Numbered from the stretch's first letter, positions 38,024 to 48,091 are shown. The stretch: DNA of 64,000 bases from Vreelandella zhaodongensis (GCF_013415115.1 NZ_JACCDD010000002.1:496001-560000); one strand, 5' to 3'. The notes: generated by a model from the sequence alone, not told the origin. Translations and numbers: made by a program.

Positions 38024-39142
38024 ATGACTCCCCCTCGGCTCCCTCTTTCGCGTCAGCCGCTGCGCCAACTGCAAGACCGCATCGCGACCGGGCTCATTAC
38101 CGCCGGTGGCATAGGCGTATTATTGGCCATTCTTGCCATCGGTGTTTTTCTTATCTGGGAAACGCTGCCTCTCCTGTCCTTTGGTGATGCCTTAACGCTC
38201 AGTACACTTTCCCCGCTGGCCTGGGGCACGTTAAAAGCTGCGCTCGCGGCTATGCTGTTCGCAACGCCCATCGCGCTAGGGGCGGCGATGTATTCAGCAC
38301 TGTTTATGTCCTCGCGACTGCGCAGTCGAATTAAGCCCACGCTGGAGTTAATGGAAGCAATCCCAGGTGTGGTAATTGGCTTTATAGCAGGGTTATTGCT
38401 CGCCCCATGGGTTGAGAGAAACCTGACCAGCACCTTACTGTTGATTATGTGGTTGCCGCTTAGCGCAGCGCTGGCCGGTGGCTTGTGGCACCTTGCTGTT
38501 GCGCGACTACGCAAGCGGCTGCCGCTCTCTTTAGCTGGTATATGGCTTATTCCCTGGCTTGCCTGCATGGCCGCGCTGGCACTCTGGTTGGCCCCGCTCA
38601 TTGAACAGCACTGGTTAGGTGGCGACTTGCGACGCCTACTCGACCAACGTTACGGGTTAGATTATGCAACGCGAAACGCGCTAATCGTAGGCATTGCCAT
38701 GGGATTTGCGATCATTCCCAGTATCTACTCGTTAGCAGAAGATGCGTTAGCCGATGTGCCGCATAGCCTAATGGAAGGAGCCCAGGCGCTAGGTGCAAGC
38801 CGCTGGCAAGCGCTTTGGAAAGTGGCGCTGCCCACAGCGGGGCCTGGGGTATTTTCAGCCGTCATGATTGGTGCTGGGCGCGCCGTCGGTGAGACCATGA
38901 TTGTATTGATGGCCAGCGGTAATACCGCGTTGTTCAGCGCCAGTCCGTTTGAGGGGCTGCGCTCTTTTTCGGCCTCTATCGCTATTGAGTTACCTGAAGC
39001 GACCCCAGGCGGTCTCACCTACCACTTACTCATCTTGGCCGCCTTGGCGCTGTTTATCTTTACCTTTGTGGTCAATACGTTAGCAGAAGTAGTACGCCAA
39101 CGACTGAGACGGCGCTACCAACGCTTAGGGGGCGCACTCTAA
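38024..39142 (+). CDS. pstC: Phosphate ABC transporter permease PstC
   Basis: 372 residues with about seven membrane helices and the EAA cytoplasmic loop (ADVPHSLMEGAQALGASRWQ) that contacts PstB. The ATG at 38024 is chosen over an in-frame TTG at 37997; the ribosome binding site is weak, and translation may depend on the Pho-box transcript. Pseudomonad PstC proteins carry a large insertion that is lacking here. The stop overlaps the pstA start by one base (TAATG). Confidence 0.92.
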   Translation: MTPPRLPLSRQPLRQLQDRIATGLITAGGIGVLLAILAIGVFLIWETLPLLSFGDALTLSTLSPLAWGTLKAALAAMLFATPIALGAAMYSALFMSSRLRSRIKPTLELMEAIPGVVIGFIAGLLLAPWVERNLTSTLLLIMWLPLSAALAGGLWHLAVARLRKRLPLSLAGIWLIPWLACMAALALWLAPLIEQHWLGGDLRRLLDQRYGLDYATRNALIVGIAMGFAIIPSIYSLAEDALADVPHSLMEGAQALGASRWQALWKVALPTAGPGVFSAVMIGAGRAVGETMIVLMASGNTALFSASPFEGLRSFSASIAIELPEATPGGLTYHLLILAALALFIFTFVVNTLAEVVRQRLRRRYQRLGGAL

Positions 39143-40551
39143 TGCGCAGGTTGACTCCTCGCCTCTATAACGCCCTCCACAGCGGGCTATGGCCTTGGCT
39201 CTGCGCTGCCTGCGTGGCGTTATCGCTGCTAATGCTGACAGCACTCCTTACCCTGTTGATCACCCGAGGGCTGGGGCATTTTTGGCCAGCAACGCTTGAA
39301 GAGGTCACCCTGGTATCAGGGGACGTTGTCATAGGACAACCCGTACGAGAAGCGCCGCTGCCGAACGCAGACAGCCTGGAACGGCTTTATTTCACTGGCA
39401 ACCGGGACATTACCGGGGCGAATTGGCGGTGGGTAGCGATCGAAGATATTCGTCACCAGACCGTGCCAAACGACTTGATTCGTTTAGAGCGTTCCCCATG
39501 GGGCGATTTTCTTGGCCGCCTGACCGCCGTAGAGAGCGAGGGCCAACGACTAACGGGTCAAGAAGCCTGGGCCTTCGTCAACAACACCCTTGCCAAACCA
39601 GCCAGCCAACGGCCTGCCGGGCAGTTGCTGTTAACCACTGCCGATGGTCAAACGCTATATCAGTCGCTGGATAGCGTGACTCACTTTCAAACACCCAATG
39701 CGATGTCATGGGGGCAAAAAGTGGTTACTTGGGGACAGCGTATTTGGCAGTTCCTCAGCGAAGGGCCTCGTGCGGCCAATACGGGCGGTGGGGTGTGGCC
39801 GGCTATTTTTGGCACCGTATTAATGGTGATTCTAATGTCAGTTATCGTCACTCCTTTTGGCGTACTGGCAGCCATTTATCTGAACGAAATCGCTCACCAA
39901 AACCGCCTAACCCACCTGGTGCGCATTGGCGTGCGCAATCTTGCTGGTGTGCCCTCAATTGTTTATGGCGTGTTTGGCCTTGGCGTCTTTGTTTACGGCA
40001 TCGGCGGCTCTATCGATAGCTGGTTTTTTAGTGACGAGCTACCCTCACCCACCTTTGGCACCGGCGGTTTGTTATGGGCGTCGCTAACGCTGGCTTTGTT
40101 AACGCTCCCAGTGGTGATTGTTGCCACCGAAGAGGGACTTGCTCGGATACCCGATACTCAGCGCGAAGGCGCTGTTGCTCTGGGTGCCACTCGGCTTGAA
40201 ACGTTAACCCGAGTGGTATTGCCCATGGCGACCCCCGCCATACTGACCGGGATGATATTAGCCGTGGCCAGAGCCGCAGGCGAAGTTGCCCCTCTAATGC
40301 TGGTGGGAGTGGCCAAACTAGCGCCGCAAATGCCCGTCGATGGCGAATTCCCCTACCTGCATCTAGAACGCAAGTTTATGCACCTCGGCTATCATTTATT
40401 TGATACGGCTTTTCATGGTGAAGATGTACAAGCCGCAATTCCGTTAGTGTTCGCCATCGCATTACTGTTAGTGCTCATTGTATTGGCGCTTAACCTAACT
40501 GCCATATTTCTGCGTCATTATCTTAGGCGTCAACGAGGAAACGAATGCTAG
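39142..40551 (+). CDS. pstA: Phosphate ABC transporter permease PstA, with large periplasmic insert
   Basis: 469 residues, much longer than E. coli PstA (296). The extra length is a hydrophilic segment of about 140 residues between the first helix (about 15-40) and the second (about 215-235), probably periplasmic. The permease core has the usual helices and the EAA loop ([20 protein letters not shown]). The stop region overlaps pstB by seven bases. Together with PstC it forms the membrane channel of the high-affinity phosphate importer. Confidence 0.92.
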   Translation: MRRLTPRLYNALHSGLWPWLCAACVALSLLMLTALLTLLITRGLGHFWPATLEEVTLVSGDVVIGQPVREAPLPNADSLERLYFTGNRDITGANWRWVAIEDIRHQTVPNDLIRLERSPWGDFLGRLTAVESEGQRLTGQEAWAFVNNTLAKPASQRPAGQLLLTTADGQTLYQSLDSVTHFQTPNAMSWGQKVVTWGQRIWQFLSEGPRAANTGGGVWPAIFGTVLMVILMSVIVTPFGVLAAIYLNEIAHQNRLTHLVRIGVRNLAGVPSIVYGVFGLGVFVYGIGGSIDSWFFSDELPSPTFGTGGLLWASLTLALLTLPVVIVATEEGLARIPDTQREGAVALGATRLETLTRVVLPMATPAILTGMILAVARAAGEVAPLMLVGVAKLAPQMPVDGEFPYLHLERKFMHLGYHLFDTAFHGEDVQAAIPLVFAIALLLVLIVLALNLTAIFLRHYLRRQRGNEC

Positions 40552-41360
40552 CGTCCTTTTCGTCTGCCAATGCGGCTTCAGCGCCGGTGATGCGTTTCTC
40601 AGCGGAACAGTGCTGTTTGAGCATCGCCCAATTTCACCTTGCTTATGCAGGGAAAGCGGCGTTGCGCGACCTGACACTGGATATACCTCGCCACCGAGTG
40701 ACGGCGTTTATTGGCCCTTCAGGCTGTGGTAAGTCGACACTGCTGCGCGCGATTAATCGGCTCCACGACCTTAACGAATCGGTAACACACAGCGGCCATA
40801 TTCAGCTCGAAGGACAAGACATTCATGACGCGACAATGAACGTCACCGAACTGCGGCAACGGGTTGGGATGGTATTTCAAACACCCAACCCGTTTCCTAT
40901 GTCGATTTATGAAAACGTCGCCTTTGGCCTGCGCTTACAGCAACGCTTACCCAAGCGAAAACGAGATGACATCATCGAGTGGGCGCTTACATCGGCCGCG
41001 CTGTGGGATGAGGTTAAAGACCGGCTACACCGCTCGGCATGGCAGCTTTCCGGAGGGCAACAGCAGCGCCTTGTCATTGCGCGAACGCTTGCCATTCAAC
41101 CGGATGTGCTACTGCTCGATGAACCGGCTTCAGCGTTGGATCCAATCTCAACGCTCAAAATAGAAGAGTTAATCCGTAACCTAAAATCACAGCTGACGCT
41201 TGTGCTGGTTACCCACAACATGCAGCAAGCCGCGCGAGTTTCTGACTACACGGCTTTTTTGCAGCACGGCGAACTCGTTGAGTATGGGCCAACGGATCAA
41301 GTGTTCACCAACCCGCGTTTACAACGCACCGAAAACTACATCACCGGCCGCACCACTTAG
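40545..41360 (+). CDS. pstB: Phosphate ABC transporter ATPase
   Basis: 271-residue ATP-binding subunit. Walker [10 protein letters not shown] (57-65), Q-loop [16 protein letters not shown], signature LSGGQQQR, Walker [14 protein letters not shown] and the switch His in VTHNMQQA are all intact. GAGGAA precedes the ATG, which overlaps the pstA stop. Cytoplasmic motor of the PstSCAB complex and part of the phosphate signalling relay to PhoR through PhoU. Confidence 0.96.
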   Translation: MLASFSSANAASAPVMRFSAEQCCLSIAQFHLAYAGKAALRDLTLDIPRHRVTAFIGPSGCGKSTLLRAINRLHDLNESVTHSGHIQLEGQDIHDATMNVTELRQRVGMVFQTPNPFPMSIYENVAFGLRLQQRLPKRKRDDIIEWALTSAALWDEVKDRLHRSAWQLSGGQQQRLVIARTLAIQPDVLLLDEPASALDPISTLKIEELIRNLKSQLTLVLVTHNMQQAARVSDYTAFLQHGELVEYGPTDQVFTNPRLQRTENYITGRTT

Positions 41361-41390
41361 GCCCCACAGACCTCATGTCAGGAGTGCTCA

Positions 41391-42116
41391 ATGGATATTA
41401 CGAGCGATACCCACAGCCAGCATATCTCCCGCCAGTTTAACCAAGAGCTGGAAGAGCTAAAAACCCACCTGATGGCCATGGGCGGCCTGGTGGAAAAGCA
41501 GGTGCAAGATGCCGTATTTGCGTTGTTAGAAGGCGACAGTCATCTAGCCGAAAAAGTGCGCGACAACGATCGTCAAGTGAATGACTTACAGTTGCAAATT
41601 GACGATGAATGTACTCGCGTCTTGGCACGCCGCCAACCAGCGGCTTCTGACTTACGCCTGGTTCTAGCAGTTATTCGCGCTACCTCAGACCTTGAACGGA
41701 TTGGCGATGAAGCCAGCAAAATAGCCCGTAACGCGATGCTATTAAGTGAAAGCAATGGCAATGTTCGTGGCTTGGTAGAAGTGCGTCATATCAGCGAACA
41801 TGTGCGTAAAATGCTGCGTGATGCCCTCACGGCCTTCGCTCGTTTCGATACAGAACTAGCGATGCAGGTCGTTCGCGAAGATGAGCTCGTTGACGACGAG
41901 TATGGCAGTGCCATGCGCTCGTTGATGACCTTTATGATGGAAGACTCGCGCTCGATTAGCTCTGTACTCAGCATCATGTGGGTGCTGCGAGCACTTGAGC
42001 GGGTAGGCGATCATGCCAATAACTTAGCGGAGTACGTTGTTTATTTGGTGAAAGGCTTAGACATTCGGCATAGCGATCCAGACAAACTAGATCAGGAAGT
42101 ACTGAAAAAATCTTGA
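41391..42116 (+). CDS. phoU: Phosphate signalling protein PhoU
   Basis: 241 residues forming two three-helix PhoU domains; each has the metal-binding motif ERIGDEASKIAR and ERVGDHANNLAE. PhoU negatively controls the PhoR kinase when phosphate is plentiful, acting through PstB. AGGAG is six bases before the ATG. Last gene of the pst operon; a perfect terminator follows. Confidence 0.95.
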   Translation: MDITSDTHSQHISRQFNQELEELKTHLMAMGGLVEKQVQDAVFALLEGDSHLAEKVRDNDRQVNDLQLQIDDECTRVLARRQPAASDLRLVLAVIRATSDLERIGDEASKIARNAMLLSESNGNVRGLVEVRHISEHVRKMLRDALTAFARFDTELAMQVVREDELVDDEYGSAMRSLMTFMMEDSRSISSVLSIMWVLRALERVGDHANNLAEYVVYLVKGLDIRHSDPDKLDQEVLKKS

Positions 42117-42142
42117 CCAAACACGCATTTCCTCCTGCAATA

Positions 42143-42169
42143 CGCCCAGATACTTTATCTGGGCGTTTT
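42143..42169 (+). terminator. Intrinsic terminator of pst-phoU
   Basis: CGCCCAGATA (42143-42152) and TATCTGGGCG (42156-42165) form a perfect ten-pair stem with a three-base loop followed by TTTT. Confidence 0.92.
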
Positions 42170-42186
42170 CATAAGGAGTTAGCATC

Positions 42187-42918
42187 TTGGATGCCATGAC
42201 GGCGTTAACCCGCGGCACTCGCTTGGTTTATCAAAAGGGATTGCGACGCTACATATTCCTACCGATTCTGGTCAATCTCATCGTTTACGCTAGCATGCTC
42301 AGCGTCGTGGTTAACCGTTTTTCTGGCTGGCTTGATAGCGCTATGGCCGCAGTACCTGGCTGGCTTGACTGGTTATCCTGGCTGATTTGGCCACTGTTTT
42401 TCATCAGCTTGGTGGTCGTAATTTTTTTTACCTTCACCTTGATAACACACCTTATTGCTGCGCCTTTTTACGGCTTTCTAGCGGCAAAAGTAGAGCGCCA
42501 AGCAACGGGGCGCGAACCGCTGGACGACCGCGGGCTAGCGAAAACAGCGGTCGATGCCATCGGGCGGGAGCTAGTCAAGCTAGGCTATATCCTGCCTCGC
42601 ATGGCAGCCCTATTTGTGATTAGCTGGATTCCTGGCATCAACGTCGTAGCGCCTATTTTATGGGTGCTCTTTTCCGCCTGGATCATGGCTATTACCTACC
42701 TAGACTACCCGATGGATAACAACAAGGTAACGTTTCGGGATATGCGTGCTCGGCTATCACAGCGCTGGTGGCCCAGCCTCACCTACGGTGGGCTAATTAT
42801 GCTAGTGACGTGGATACCGTTGGCCAATTTATTCCTGATTCCCGGCGCGGTGGCCGGCGCAGTGCTGATGTGGGATCACCACTACCGAGGCGCGCGCGAC
42901 ATTTCGCCTCATCGCTAA
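42187..42918 (+). CDS. cysZ: Sulfate transporter CysZ-like (EI24 family)
   Basis: 243-residue inner-membrane protein with about five hydrophobic segments and typical CysZ stretches (HLIAAPFYGFLAAKVE and ITYLDYPMDNNKVTF). CysZ takes up sulfate for cysteine synthesis. The start is TTG at 42187 because AAGGAG lies eight bases upstream; the next ATG (42196) is too far from it. The ribosome binding site starts right after the phoU terminator, so the promoter may overlap the terminator. The family call is firm, the substrate inferred. Confidence 0.88.
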   Translation: MDAMTALTRGTRLVYQKGLRRYIFLPILVNLIVYASMLSVVVNRFSGWLDSAMAAVPGWLDWLSWLIWPLFFISLVVVIFFTFTLITHLIAAPFYGFLAAKVERQATGREPLDDRGLAKTAVDAIGRELVKLGYILPRMAALFVISWIPGINVVAPILWVLFSAWIMAITYLDYPMDNNKVTFRDMRARLSQRWWPSLTYGGLIMLVTWIPLANLFLIPGAVAGAVLMWDHHYRGARDISPHR

Positions 42919-43019
42919 TGGCTAACTTGTTCTAACGCTGGCAAAACCTATTTGCTACCTTAAGGTTGCTTGGCTGACAGGCATTGATTAACGATAAGGC
43001 TCATACAAGGAATATGACC

Positions 43020-43502
43020 ATGCTAACCCGCGCTCTTTGGTTGACAGCTCTACTCACTGGCTCTATCTCGTTTGCCTCGGCTCACGATGTCCAAACCGAA
43101 CACTTAAGGATTGCTCATCCCTTTGCCACCCCAACGCCTCCCAGTGTCACCAACGGCGCTGCGTACCTAGATATAGAAGCCTACTCTGATTCCGTCACCC
43201 TGGTCAGCGTGCGTTCGCCAGTAAGTGAGAGCGTTGAGCTGCACGATATGCAGATGGAAGGCGATATGATGAAGATGCGTCAGGTCAACTCAATCAGCGT
43301 TGACGCGGGAGAAACGCTGACGATGCGCCCAGGCGGTGGTTACCACATCATGTTCATGGGACTACAGCAGCCGCTGGTAGAAGGCGAGCGGTTTCCCATG
43401 ACACTAGAGTTCGCTGAACATGGCGACGTTGAGGTAGAAGTTTGGGTGCAAAGCGCCGAGCAAGGCAGTCAAGATGCGGATGCTCACCACCACCATCATT
43501 AA
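43020..43502 (+). CDS. PCuAC periplasmic copper chaperone with natural His tail
   Basis: 160 residues with a Sec signal peptide (cleavage near ASA) and the copper-binding pattern HDMQM ... MKM ... HIMFM of the PCuAC family, which delivers Cu(I) to cytochrome oxidase. The ATG at 43020 is eight bases from AGGA. The protein ends in five consecutive histidines, which may add Cu(II) or zinc binding. No Sco gene is adjacent, although PCuAC genes often have one. A hairpin follows the gene. Confidence 0.9.
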   Translation: MLTRALWLTALLTGSISFASAHDVQTEHLRIAHPFATPTPPSVTNGAAYLDIEAYSDSVTLVSVRSPVSESVELHDMQMEGDMMKMRQVNSISVDAGETLTMRPGGGYHIMFMGLQQPLVEGERFPMTLEFAEHGDVEVEVWVQSAEQGSQDADAHHHHH

Positions 43503-43542
43503 TCATGTAAGTTGGCGTTTTGCCAAACAACGTATCAAAAAA

Positions 43543-43572
43543 GTGAACCCCACCGAAGTGGGGTTCTGAGCA
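43543..43572 (+). terminator. Probable terminator after the PCuAC gene
   Basis: GAACCCCAC (43545-43553) pairs perfectly with GTGGGGTTC (43558-43566) around a CGAA tetraloop, with partial outer pairing (AGTG and CACT). There is no clean U-tract. Confidence 0.6.
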
Positions 43573-43786
43573 CTTATTACTTTTCGCGATGCGTAACGCT
43601 AGCTTCCTATCCTTTTGAGGGGCTCCAACCTTGGAATTAACCCTGACTAACGCTTTGATCGTTACTTGATTCAATCCTTGAATCTAAGAGCATCCTTTCA
43701 ATATAGACATCCTTGCCATTCATTGGCTCATTTCTTAGCGTAAAAGCTTTACTACTTTATGAAAAGATATGTAACCAAAGTTAATG

Positions 43787-44089
43787 TTACATCCCACTGT
43801 TCTCTTCTGGCAAGTCATCTGGGCCATCAAACGTTGCATCACTGTCATCATGACTCATTGAATTTGGCTCCATATCGCTAGGATGCTCGCCTTCGTCACG
43901 AATAAGATCATCTTGGGTATATTCAGCAGGGTCTGCATCACTTCCTGAATGTGACTCTACAGGCTGCTCATCTGGAGAAATATTATTCGCTGGGTCTGCT
44001 GGCTCTTGAGCAAATGCCGCAGGGCTAGCAACTAGACCGAACGCTACACTTAAAATACCAGCTTTCTTGAGTAGTTCCTTGGACATCAT
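43787..44089 (-). CDS. Highly acidic small secreted protein of unknown function
   Basis: 100 residues. A clear signal peptide (about 1-27, KELLKKAGILSV then SPAAFA) is followed by a 73-residue mature part with 23 Asp/Glu, one Arg, no Lys and no Cys. It is probably unfolded and soluble in the periplasm. GGAG seven bases before the ATG supports expression. No family is recognised. Acidic secreted proteins suit a halophile; calcium or metal buffering is only a guess. It stands alone, between the PCuAC gene and phoR. Confidence 0.75.
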   Translation of the reverse strand: MMSKELLKKAGILSVAFGLVASPAAFAQEPADPANNISPDEQPVESHSGSDADPAEYTQDDLIRDEGEHPSDMEPNSMSHDDSDATFDGPDDLPEENSGM

Positions 44090-44407
44090 ATTCCATCTCC
44101 TCGATCGCTGTTTGATACCGCTTAAGCAAGGAAGACTGCCTTAATGGCTTACCAGTTCTAGCGCTATTCTTCCTTTCTTGTCTATAACTTTGCAGCCATC
44201 ATGCCAATAAATATTTAAATAATAATAAATATATATAAAACAACAATCTAACAAAAAAATAGAGATACTATTTCATTGTCACTATTAGCTAGCGCACACT
44301 AATATGTGTTTAAAAATGACACATGAGCATTGTTTGACCATGCTTATATGACAACATGACACACTTATACAAAAACTACATTTCAGGCAGGTGGTTCTGG
44401 TCAAATA
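44090..44407. other. AT-rich intergenic region, no gene seen
   Basis: The 318 bases between the acidic protein start and the phoR stop are strongly AT-rich and must hold the promoter of the acidic protein gene. Several TGTCA/TGACA pentamers cluster at 44327-44363, but they are not in the 11-base phase of a Pho box. No ORF or terminator is convincing. Confidence 0.6.
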
Positions 44408-45700
44408 TTAGGTGTGAACAACGCGAATAGAAGGGAAAACACAGCGGAAAAGAGCGCCTTCGCCAGGATGCGACTCAATTTGTAGCAACGCATCGTGCCT
44501 TAATAGCACATGCTTCACTATCGCCAGCCCGAGTCCTGTCCCGCCCGTTGCAGTACTACGCCCTTTATCCACGCGATAAAAGCGCTCGGTCAAGCGTGGA
44601 ATATGCACAGGGTCAATACCCTCACCGTCGTCGTCGACTTCGATGCAAGCACTGCCATTCGGCATGGTTTTCCAGCGAAGTGTTATCTGGCTACCTTCTG
44701 GCGTATAACGAACAGCGTTAAACGCTAAGTTAGAAATTGCACTGTGTAGCTCCTGCTCGCTGCCAACCAGACGGGCATCGCTCTCAAGCACTACCTGAAC
44801 ATTATGCTGTTGGCTAGAAAGCGCCAGCGCATCACGGCGAATACGATCTAGCATAGGCCCTACCGCCAACGGCTGATGATCCTCTCCCCCCTGGTCAATT
44901 TCTAACCGCGAAAGTAGTAACAAGTCGTTGACCAAGTTTTGCATGCGCTTGGTCTGCTCCTCCATCTGGCCGATACCTCGGCCTAATCGTGGTGGCAGCT
45001 GTTCCCGTAATTCGCCGTAGGTTTCTAAATAACCAGTTAGCACCGTGAGCGGGGTACGCAACTCATGGGAGACGTTGGCAACAAAATCACGGCGCATCTG
45101 CTCCAGACGATGTAAACGAGTAATATCACGCGCCATCAACAAGCGCTCATCATCACCATAGAGGGTAATTTGATACTGAAGAATGCGCCGTTCATCTATC
45201 GGCGATGTCAGTGTTAATGGCTCGCCATATTTGCACGCATTGAAATAGCTGATAAAACGCGGGTCACGTAGAAGGTTGGTGATATGTTGACCGCGGTCGT
45301 GAGCGGTTTGCAGCCCCAGCATGTCAGCAGCGGCGCTGTTCCACCACTCAAGGTCTCCGTGCCGATCAAGCATGACAACACTGTCACGCATAGCTTCGGA
45401 TGATTCTTGAATACGTGCAAGGGTAGAGCGCAAACGGCTCTGAGTTATCCGCTGGCTCTTTTGATAACGGTACAAGCGGTCGAACAGCTCCCCCCACATT
45501 CCCCTAGCGGCGGGCGGCTCATCGTGGGGCTGGAGTGTTAACCACTGGAATAGTGCGCGCAGTTGGCGTAAATGGTAGACGAGACAAATGGCAACCCCCG
45601 CAGCCAACCCAAGGCCTGGAGCATCTAAGAACCATCCTAAACAAACGCCTAGAATAGCCCACCACACGATTCGCCATAGCTCTCGGCTCCACAAACGCAC
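44408..45700 (-). CDS. phoR: Phosphate regulon sensor histidine kinase
   Basis: 430 residues. Two closely spaced N-terminal membrane helices (about 10-42) with almost no periplasmic loop are followed by a PAS domain (about 100-195), an H-box with His212 in NVSHELRTPLTV, and a catalytic domain with N, G1 and G2 motifs (NLAFNAVRYTPEG, DDGEGID, TGLGLAIVKH). This layout is that of PhoR, which senses phosphate through PstSCAB-PhoU. The start is GTG two bases after the phoB stop. It phosphorylates PhoB. Confidence 0.94.
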   Translation of the reverse strand: MRLWSRELWRIVWWAILGVCLGWFLDAPGLGLAAGVAICLVYHLRQLRALFQWLTLQPHDEPPAARGMWGELFDRLYRYQKSQRITQSRLRSTLARIQESSEAMRDSVVMLDRHGDLEWWNSAAADMLGLQTAHDRGQHITNLLRDPRFISYFNACKYGEPLTLTSPIDERRILQYQITLYGDDERLLMARDITRLHRLEQMRRDFVANVSHELRTPLTVLTGYLETYGELREQLPPRLGRGIGQMEEQTKRMQNLVNDLLLLSRLEIDQGGEDHQPLAVGPMLDRIRRDALALSSQQHNVQVVLESDARLVGSEQELHSAISNLAFNAVRYTPEGSQITLRWKTMPNGSACIEVDDDGEGIDPVHIPRLTERFYRVDKGRSTATGGTGLGLAIVKHVLLRHDALLQIESHPGEGALFRCVFPSIRVVHT

Positions 45701-45702
45701 AG

Positions 45703-46392
45703 TTAAACCCGAGCAGAGAAGCGGTACCCCGTGCCCCGCACCGTTTGGATGAGGTTTTGGTGGGCTTCCCCTAAGGCTTTACGTAAACGGCGAATATGAA
45801 CATCTACCGTACGCTCTTCGACATACACATTACCGCCCCATACTTGATCAAGCAGTTGGCTACGTGTGTAAGCGCGTTCTTGGTGGGTCATAAAGAACTG
45901 CAGGAGACGATACTCCGTAGGCCCCATTTCCAGCGCCTTACCGTAAGCACTCACCCGGTGACTAACGGGATCTAAAAGCAGGCCATTGATCTCGATAGGG
46001 TCTTCAACACCACGAGGCGTAGTGCGGCGCAACACTGCTTTCAAACGAGCCACCAGCTCACGAGGCGAAAAAGGCTTGGTAATATAGTCATCAGCCCCTG
46101 CCTCGAGGCCTTGAATCTTATTGTCCTCTTCGCCTTTAGCCGTCAGCATAATAATGGGCACTTCAGCAGTGGCCTCTTCACGCTTCAGACGCCTTGCCAG
46201 CTCGATACCGCTGGTGCCTGGCATCATCCAGTCCAACAATATTAGATCAGGCTGGTGATCGACCACGATAGCGTGAGCATCCTGTGCGTTATCCGCCTCA
46301 AGCACGCGATAGTCAGCCATTTCCAGCGCCACTGCGATCATCTCGCGAATAGACGCCTCATCATCGACAATCAAAACGGTCTTGGCGGTCAT
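45703..46392 (-). CDS. phoB: Phosphate regulon response regulator
   Basis: 229 residues: receiver domain with acidic pocket D10-D11 and phosphoacceptor Asp54 (LLDWMMP), Thr and Lys switch residues ([15 protein letters not shown]), then an OmpR-type winged helix (about 130-226, with [12 protein letters not shown] and [14 protein letters not shown]). It binds Pho boxes; one lies upstream of its own gene and one before pstC. phoB precedes phoR in the operon. Confidence 0.96.
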   Translation of the reverse strand: MTAKTVLIVDDEASIREMIAVALEMADYRVLEADNAQDAHAIVVDHQPDLILLDWMMPGTSGIELARRLKREEATAEVPIIMLTAKGEEDNKIQGLEAGADDYITKPFSPRELVARLKAVLRRTTPRGVEDPIEINGLLLDPVSHRVSAYGKALEMGPTEYRLLQFFMTHQERAYTRSQLLDQVWGGNVYVEERTVDVHIRRLRKALGEAHQNLIQTVRGTGYRFSARV

Positions 46393-46481
46393 TCCAGAGC
46401 CTCACGGTGTCCAATGAAAACTAGTTCAAACAACAGTTCAAAAAATAGTTAAATGACATGTCAGTGACGATAACACCATGA

Positions 46482-46503
46482 CCTGATGACAATTTTATGA
46501 CAC
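46482..46503 (-). promoter_or_regulatory. Pho box upstream of phoBR
   Basis: On the minus strand GTGTCATAAAA (46503-46493) and TTGTCATCAGG (46492-46482) form two 11-base PhoB repeats, with a further TCAT directly after. It lies 89 bases before the phoB start and predicts positive autoregulation. Confidence 0.8.
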
Positions 46504-46512
46504 TCACGATAT

Positions 46513-47403
46513 TTAGCCAGTTATCGGCCACCAATTCAGTGCAATACCAGCAAAAATCAATAAGCCCGACCAGTAATTGTTAAGAAACGCCTGGAAGCAG
46601 CGATCACGTTCACGGTGAAGAATTAACCGCTGTTGGTGAACAAACGTGGTGGCCATACCTGCTAACCCAAGCCAAAAAAAGCCTCCTAAACCAACGCGTA
46701 GCCCCACCCATGCGAGCAACACCAGCGTGGCCATTTGCAGCAAGCCAATCATAAGACGGTCAGCACTACCAAACAGTACCGCCGTCGACTTGATACCGAT
46801 CTTCAAGTCATCATCGCGGTCGACCATGGCATATTGGGTGTCGTAAGCCACTGTCCACAGCAAGTTCGCGCTAAACAACAGCCACGCCTCCAAAGGCACA
46901 TGCCCCAATACCGCCCCAAATGCCATGGGAATCGCCCAAGAGAAGGCCGCTCCCAAGACCACCTGGGGAAAGTGGGTGTAGCGCTTCATAAACGGGTAGA
47001 TAAAGGCCAACGCCACGCCACCAAACGAGAGCAGCACCGTAAACCAGTTGGTGAGTAACACTAAAATAAAAGCAGCAGCCACCAGCGCCACAAACAACAG
47101 CTGTGCTTCGGTTTCACTAATACGCCCAGTGGCTAAAGGGCGATGCTTAGTACGCTTTACATGGCCATCAAAGTGGCGATCAGCGTAATCATTGACCACG
47201 CAGCCTGCGGCACGCATCACGTACACTCCGGCAATAAAGATCAACAGCACATTCCGCCCAGGCACGCCCTCTGCCGCTATCCATAGTGCCCATAAGGTGG
47301 GCCACATCAATAGCCAAGTACCAATCGGGCGGTCCAACCGCATTAAATGTAAGAAATCTGCCACTCGGGCCCATCCCGTTGGCCGCAACAGAGAACGGTC
47401 CAT
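46513..47403 (-). CDS. ubiA: 4-hydroxybenzoate polyprenyltransferase
   Basis: Attaches the polyprenyl tail to 4-hydroxybenzoate in ubiquinone synthesis. 296 residues with about eight membrane helices and the two Asp-rich motifs, [12 protein letters not shown] and [10 protein letters not shown], that bind Mg-pyrophosphate. GAGAGG precedes the ATG. It follows ubiC by 34 bases, and the pair is probably one transcript; ubiCA next to phoBR is also the pseudomonad order. Confidence 0.95.
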   Translation of the reverse strand: MDRSLLRPTGWARVADFLHLMRLDRPIGTWLLMWPTLWALWIAAEGVPGRNVLLIFIAGVYVMRAAGCVVNDYADRHFDGHVKRTKHRPLATGRISETEAQLLFVALVAAAFILVLLTNWFTVLLSFGGVALAFIYPFMKRYTHFPQVVLGAAFSWAIPMAFGAVLGHVPLEAWLLFSANLLWTVAYDTQYAMVDRDDDLKIGIKSTAVLFGSADRLMIGLLQMATLVLLAWVGLRVGLGGFFWLGLAGMATTFVHQQRLILHRERDRCFQAFLNNYWSGLLIFAGIALNWWPITG

Positions 47404-47437
47404 GCTTACCTCTCAGAAAGAAAACGCTGGCGATAGC

Positions 47438-48004
47438 CTAGCGCGAAGGCAGGCCAAGATCATCTGCCATGGCCGATAAAAAATATTCCTGTACCAGTAG
47501 CGACAGTCCGCTGTGCTGAAACACGGAGCGCCGCCCCCATACGCTGTCTGAAAGTGAAGCTGACTGTTCGGTGACAAAGCGTGGCCGGTGGCGGGTGACG
47601 TAGAGCGGCCCACGCACCAAGTCAGGCTGTTGAAACAACCAACTGCCTAATGAGCGCTCGCCAAGCCCTTCTAACCCCTTACCTTGTAACTGGCTGAGCG
47701 GTGCTACCGAGCGCGCAACCACCCAAGGTGTATCGTCCAAGCACAGCGCGACTTCTCTCAGCCATGCATTGCGGCGCGGTGCAATTCCCAACGCTAGCGC
47801 TTCGTCCCGCCGGGGCAAGCCAATCGTTTGACGTAGCAAGCGCACCCGAAACGCTTTTGCGCCGCCAGCAACGGTTAGTCGCGTCGTTAAGGAATCCGTC
47901 GATGCCACCCATTGCCACCAAGAAGCGCTCATCGCGGGACGAGCCGCAGCAACGGGGAGCCAGTGAGGAAATAAAGAGGCTTGCCGAAAAATAGGGGCGA
48001 TCAC
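47438..48004 (-). CDS. ubiC: Chorismate pyruvate-lyase
   Basis: Converts chorismate to 4-hydroxybenzoate and pyruvate, the first committed ubiquinone step. 188 residues from the GTG at 48004, preceded by GGAG with six-base spacing; a TTG at 48025 would add seven residues without a better site. Family features include the TRLTVAGGAKAFRVRLLRQ segment, the REVALCLDDTPWVVARSV core and LFQQPDLVRGP. It is weakly conserved in general, but the adjacency to ubiA makes the call firm. Confidence 0.9.
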   Translation of the reverse strand: MIAPIFRQASLFPHWLPVAAARPAMSASWWQWVASTDSLTTRLTVAGGAKAFRVRLLRQTIGLPRRDEALALGIAPRRNAWLREVALCLDDTPWVVARSVAPLSQLQGKGLEGLGERSLGSWLFQQPDLVRGPLYVTRHRPRFVTEQSASLSDSVWGRRSVFQHSGLSLLVQEYFLSAMADDLGLPSR

Positions 48005-48091
48005 CAGGGTCTCCAAGGCGGTCAATACAGAGAAAGCTAGTGTAACATGGTGACCTCACAGGCTTTTGTTCCACCGACTTTTGGTGACTGC

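Noticed and set aside
38053..38601. 182-codon minus-strand open frame in pstC
   Set aside because: Antisense shadow of permease helices; no start signal.
43354..43674. 106-codon minus-strand open frame across the 3' end of the PCuAC gene
   Set aside because: Overlaps coding sequence and a hairpin; no ribosome binding site or family.
44327..44363. Cluster of TGTCA pentamers that resembles a Pho box
   Set aside because: Repeats are about 8 bases apart rather than 11, so they do not fit PhoB half-sites.
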